The notes under the pieces are model-generated. The model searched no databases. It saw only the letters and a list, made by a program, of their open reading frames with translations, and was not told the origin of the DNA. Source: an uncultured Desulfuromonadales bacterium (GTDB lineage Bacteria; Desulfobacterota; Desulfuromonadia; Desulfuromonadales; Trichloromonadaceae). From it: DNA of 44,812 bases. The translations under genes were made by a program, and so were the position numbers. Of this stretch, positions 43,895-44,812 are shown in pieces. The stretch lies in assembly GCA_945787285.1 (NCBI GenBank), contig CALZIC010000005.1:1-44812 (forward strand), written 5' to 3'. How positions within the stretch are numbered: the first letter of the stretch is position 1; every line of letters begins with the position of its first letter.

Positions 43895-44812
43895 GTGGCA
43901 TACGACGAACGCAGAGAAATACGGCTGATCAACGAAATCATGGAGCTTCTGGTCACTCATCACGGCGGAGAGATGAGCGAGCAGGAACTTGACAGCGGCA
44001 TCGACAAGCTGCATCGCGCGATTGCGATGGCGAGGGATTCCCATCAGGGGGTTTTGCGCAAGTCCGGCGAGCCGTATTTCTTTCATCCCCTGCGGGTGGC
44101 GCACCTGGCGGCACGCCACTGGATGGATCTGTCATCGGTCTGCGCCGCCATTCTGCACGATGTCGTCGAAGATACGCCCGTGACCCTGGAGGACGTAGAA
44201 AAGGAATTCGGCAAGGATGTCGCGCTGCTGGTCAACGGCCTGACCAAGGTGATGGATGAAAAGCTCAGCCGCAAGGCGCTCAAGGCCGAGACCTATCGCA
44301 AGCAGCTTCTGGTCGCCATCGAGGATATTCGCGTACTGTGCCTCAAGTTCTGGGACCGCATTGACAACCTGCAGACGATCGGAGCCCTGAAGAAAGAAAA
44401 ACAGTCGCTGATTGCCGAGGAAACCCGCACCATCTATGTGCCGCTGGCCAGTCACCTCGGCATGGGGAACGTGGCCTCGGAGCTCGACGCTCTTTCCCTG
44501 AAGATTCTCTACCCCCGCCGCACCAGGACTTATGAAACCCTGGTCAGCGATCTGCAGTCGAAACTTGAAGTCCCGCTGCGCCGAATCCGTTCTGAAGTGC
44601 AGAAGACTTTCGATCATCAGAAACTCCCGGTTCTGATCAAGGAGCAGTGGCGGCCCTTCTCAATCGCCGCCGCCAAGTCGATGCGGCGCGGCTTCCCGAC
44701 GCTCTATACCCTTGAAATTCAGGTCGACCGCACCATGGATGCGTACCTGGCCCTCGGCCTGCTGCACGGCATTTACCGGCCCATTCCCGGGAAACTGCGC
44801 GATCATCTGAGC
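43895..44812 (+). CDS. RelA/SpoT-family protein, HD hydrolase domain with apparently degenerate synthetase (3' end cut off)
   Basis: 306 residues are visible. The hydrolase half has the HD motifs: FHPLRVAHLAA, then AAILHDVVEDTPVTLEDVEKEFGKDVA and LCLKFWDRIDNLQTI, so ppGpp (or related) hydrolysis is likely. The synthetase half starts near residue 240. The family usually has DLIAIRI-like catalytic text before the DCYxxLGxxH region. Here it reads TLYTLEIQ, and the upstream K-x-PYSIxxK motif is RPFSIAAA, so synthesis may be lost. GTG 43895 is chosen because it opens the frame and has AGAGAG upstream; ATG 43940 is an alternative. The gene continues past the window. Confidence 0.85.
   Translation, partial: MAYDERREIRLINEIMELLVTHHGGEMSEQELDSGIDKLHRAIAMARDSHQGVLRKSGEPYFFHPLRVAHLAARHWMDLSSVCAAILHDVVEDTPVTLEDVEKEFGKDVALLVNGLTKVMDEKLSRKALKAETYRKQLLVAIEDIRVLCLKFWDRIDNLQTIGALKKEKQSLIAEETRTIYVPLASHLGMGNVASELDALSLKILYPRRTRTYETLVSDLQSKLEVPLRRIRSEVQKTFDHQKLPVLIKEQWRPFSIAAAKSMRRGFPTLYTLEIQVDRTMDAYLALGLLHGIYRPIPGKLRDHLS

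Overview
The window looks like a chromosomal segment of a GC-rich, anaerobic, flagellated Gram-negative bacterium. A member of the Desulfuromonadales/Geobacterales group is my best guess. I infer this from a selenocysteine-encoding TGA in a lipoprotein peroxiredoxin, several lipoprotein signal peptides, a cyclic-di-GMP riboswitch in front of a flagellar rod gene, an AddAB-like nuclease/helicase pair and V/A-type ATPase operons. No rRNA, tRNA, CRISPR array, insertion sequence or prophage was seen.

Layout. Positions 1-8203 hold ordinary chromosomal genes: the end of a small zinc-ribbon membrane protein, a DksA/TraR-type regulator (minus), a nucleoside-recognition (gate) membrane protein, a selenoprotein peroxiredoxin coupled to a second lipoprotein, two overlapping MFS transporters, purB (minus), and a short flagellar rod protein (minus) under a c-di-GMP-I riboswitch with its own promoter. 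Positions 8204-8695 are non-coding and carry a long imperfect inverted repeat. Positions 8696-14643 encode a two-gene AddB/AddA-like recombination nuclease-helicase. Positions 14644-18870 are a looser stretch: a small unknown gene, a 3D-domain lipoprotein, a small thioredoxin-like protein, a DUF3135-like protein, a B12-binding/radical SAM protein, a possible gene remnant and a large share of non-coding DNA.

The centre of interest is 18871-36058: two complete V/A-type ATPase operons, back to back and divergently transcribed from a 305-bp AT-rich spacer. The minus-strand operon has order H-I-K-E-C-F-A-B-D, as in archaeal and Thermus operons. The plus-strand operon has order H-C-I-K-F-E-A-B-D and ends with a universal stress protein. 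They differ in gene order, in c-subunit architecture and ion-site residues, and in subunit A, which in the plus-strand operon carries a C-terminal Rho-N-like extension. They therefore look like two independently acquired or anciently diverged machines, not a recent duplication.

Positions 36229-41780 hold a tlyA gene broken by an internal deletion and frameshift, a tetrapyrrole-methylase-family protein, a U32-family protein with an Fe-S-type cysteine pattern, and a YhaO/YhaN-like (Mre11/Rad50-like) pair. These are followed by a HIT-family hydrolase, a NadB/fumarate-reductase-type flavoprotein and the start of a RelA/SpoT-family protein with an HD hydrolase domain and an apparently degenerate synthetase region that runs off the window. 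Many neighbouring genes overlap by 1-4 bases (ATGA/GTGA), so operon assignments are well supported by spacing.
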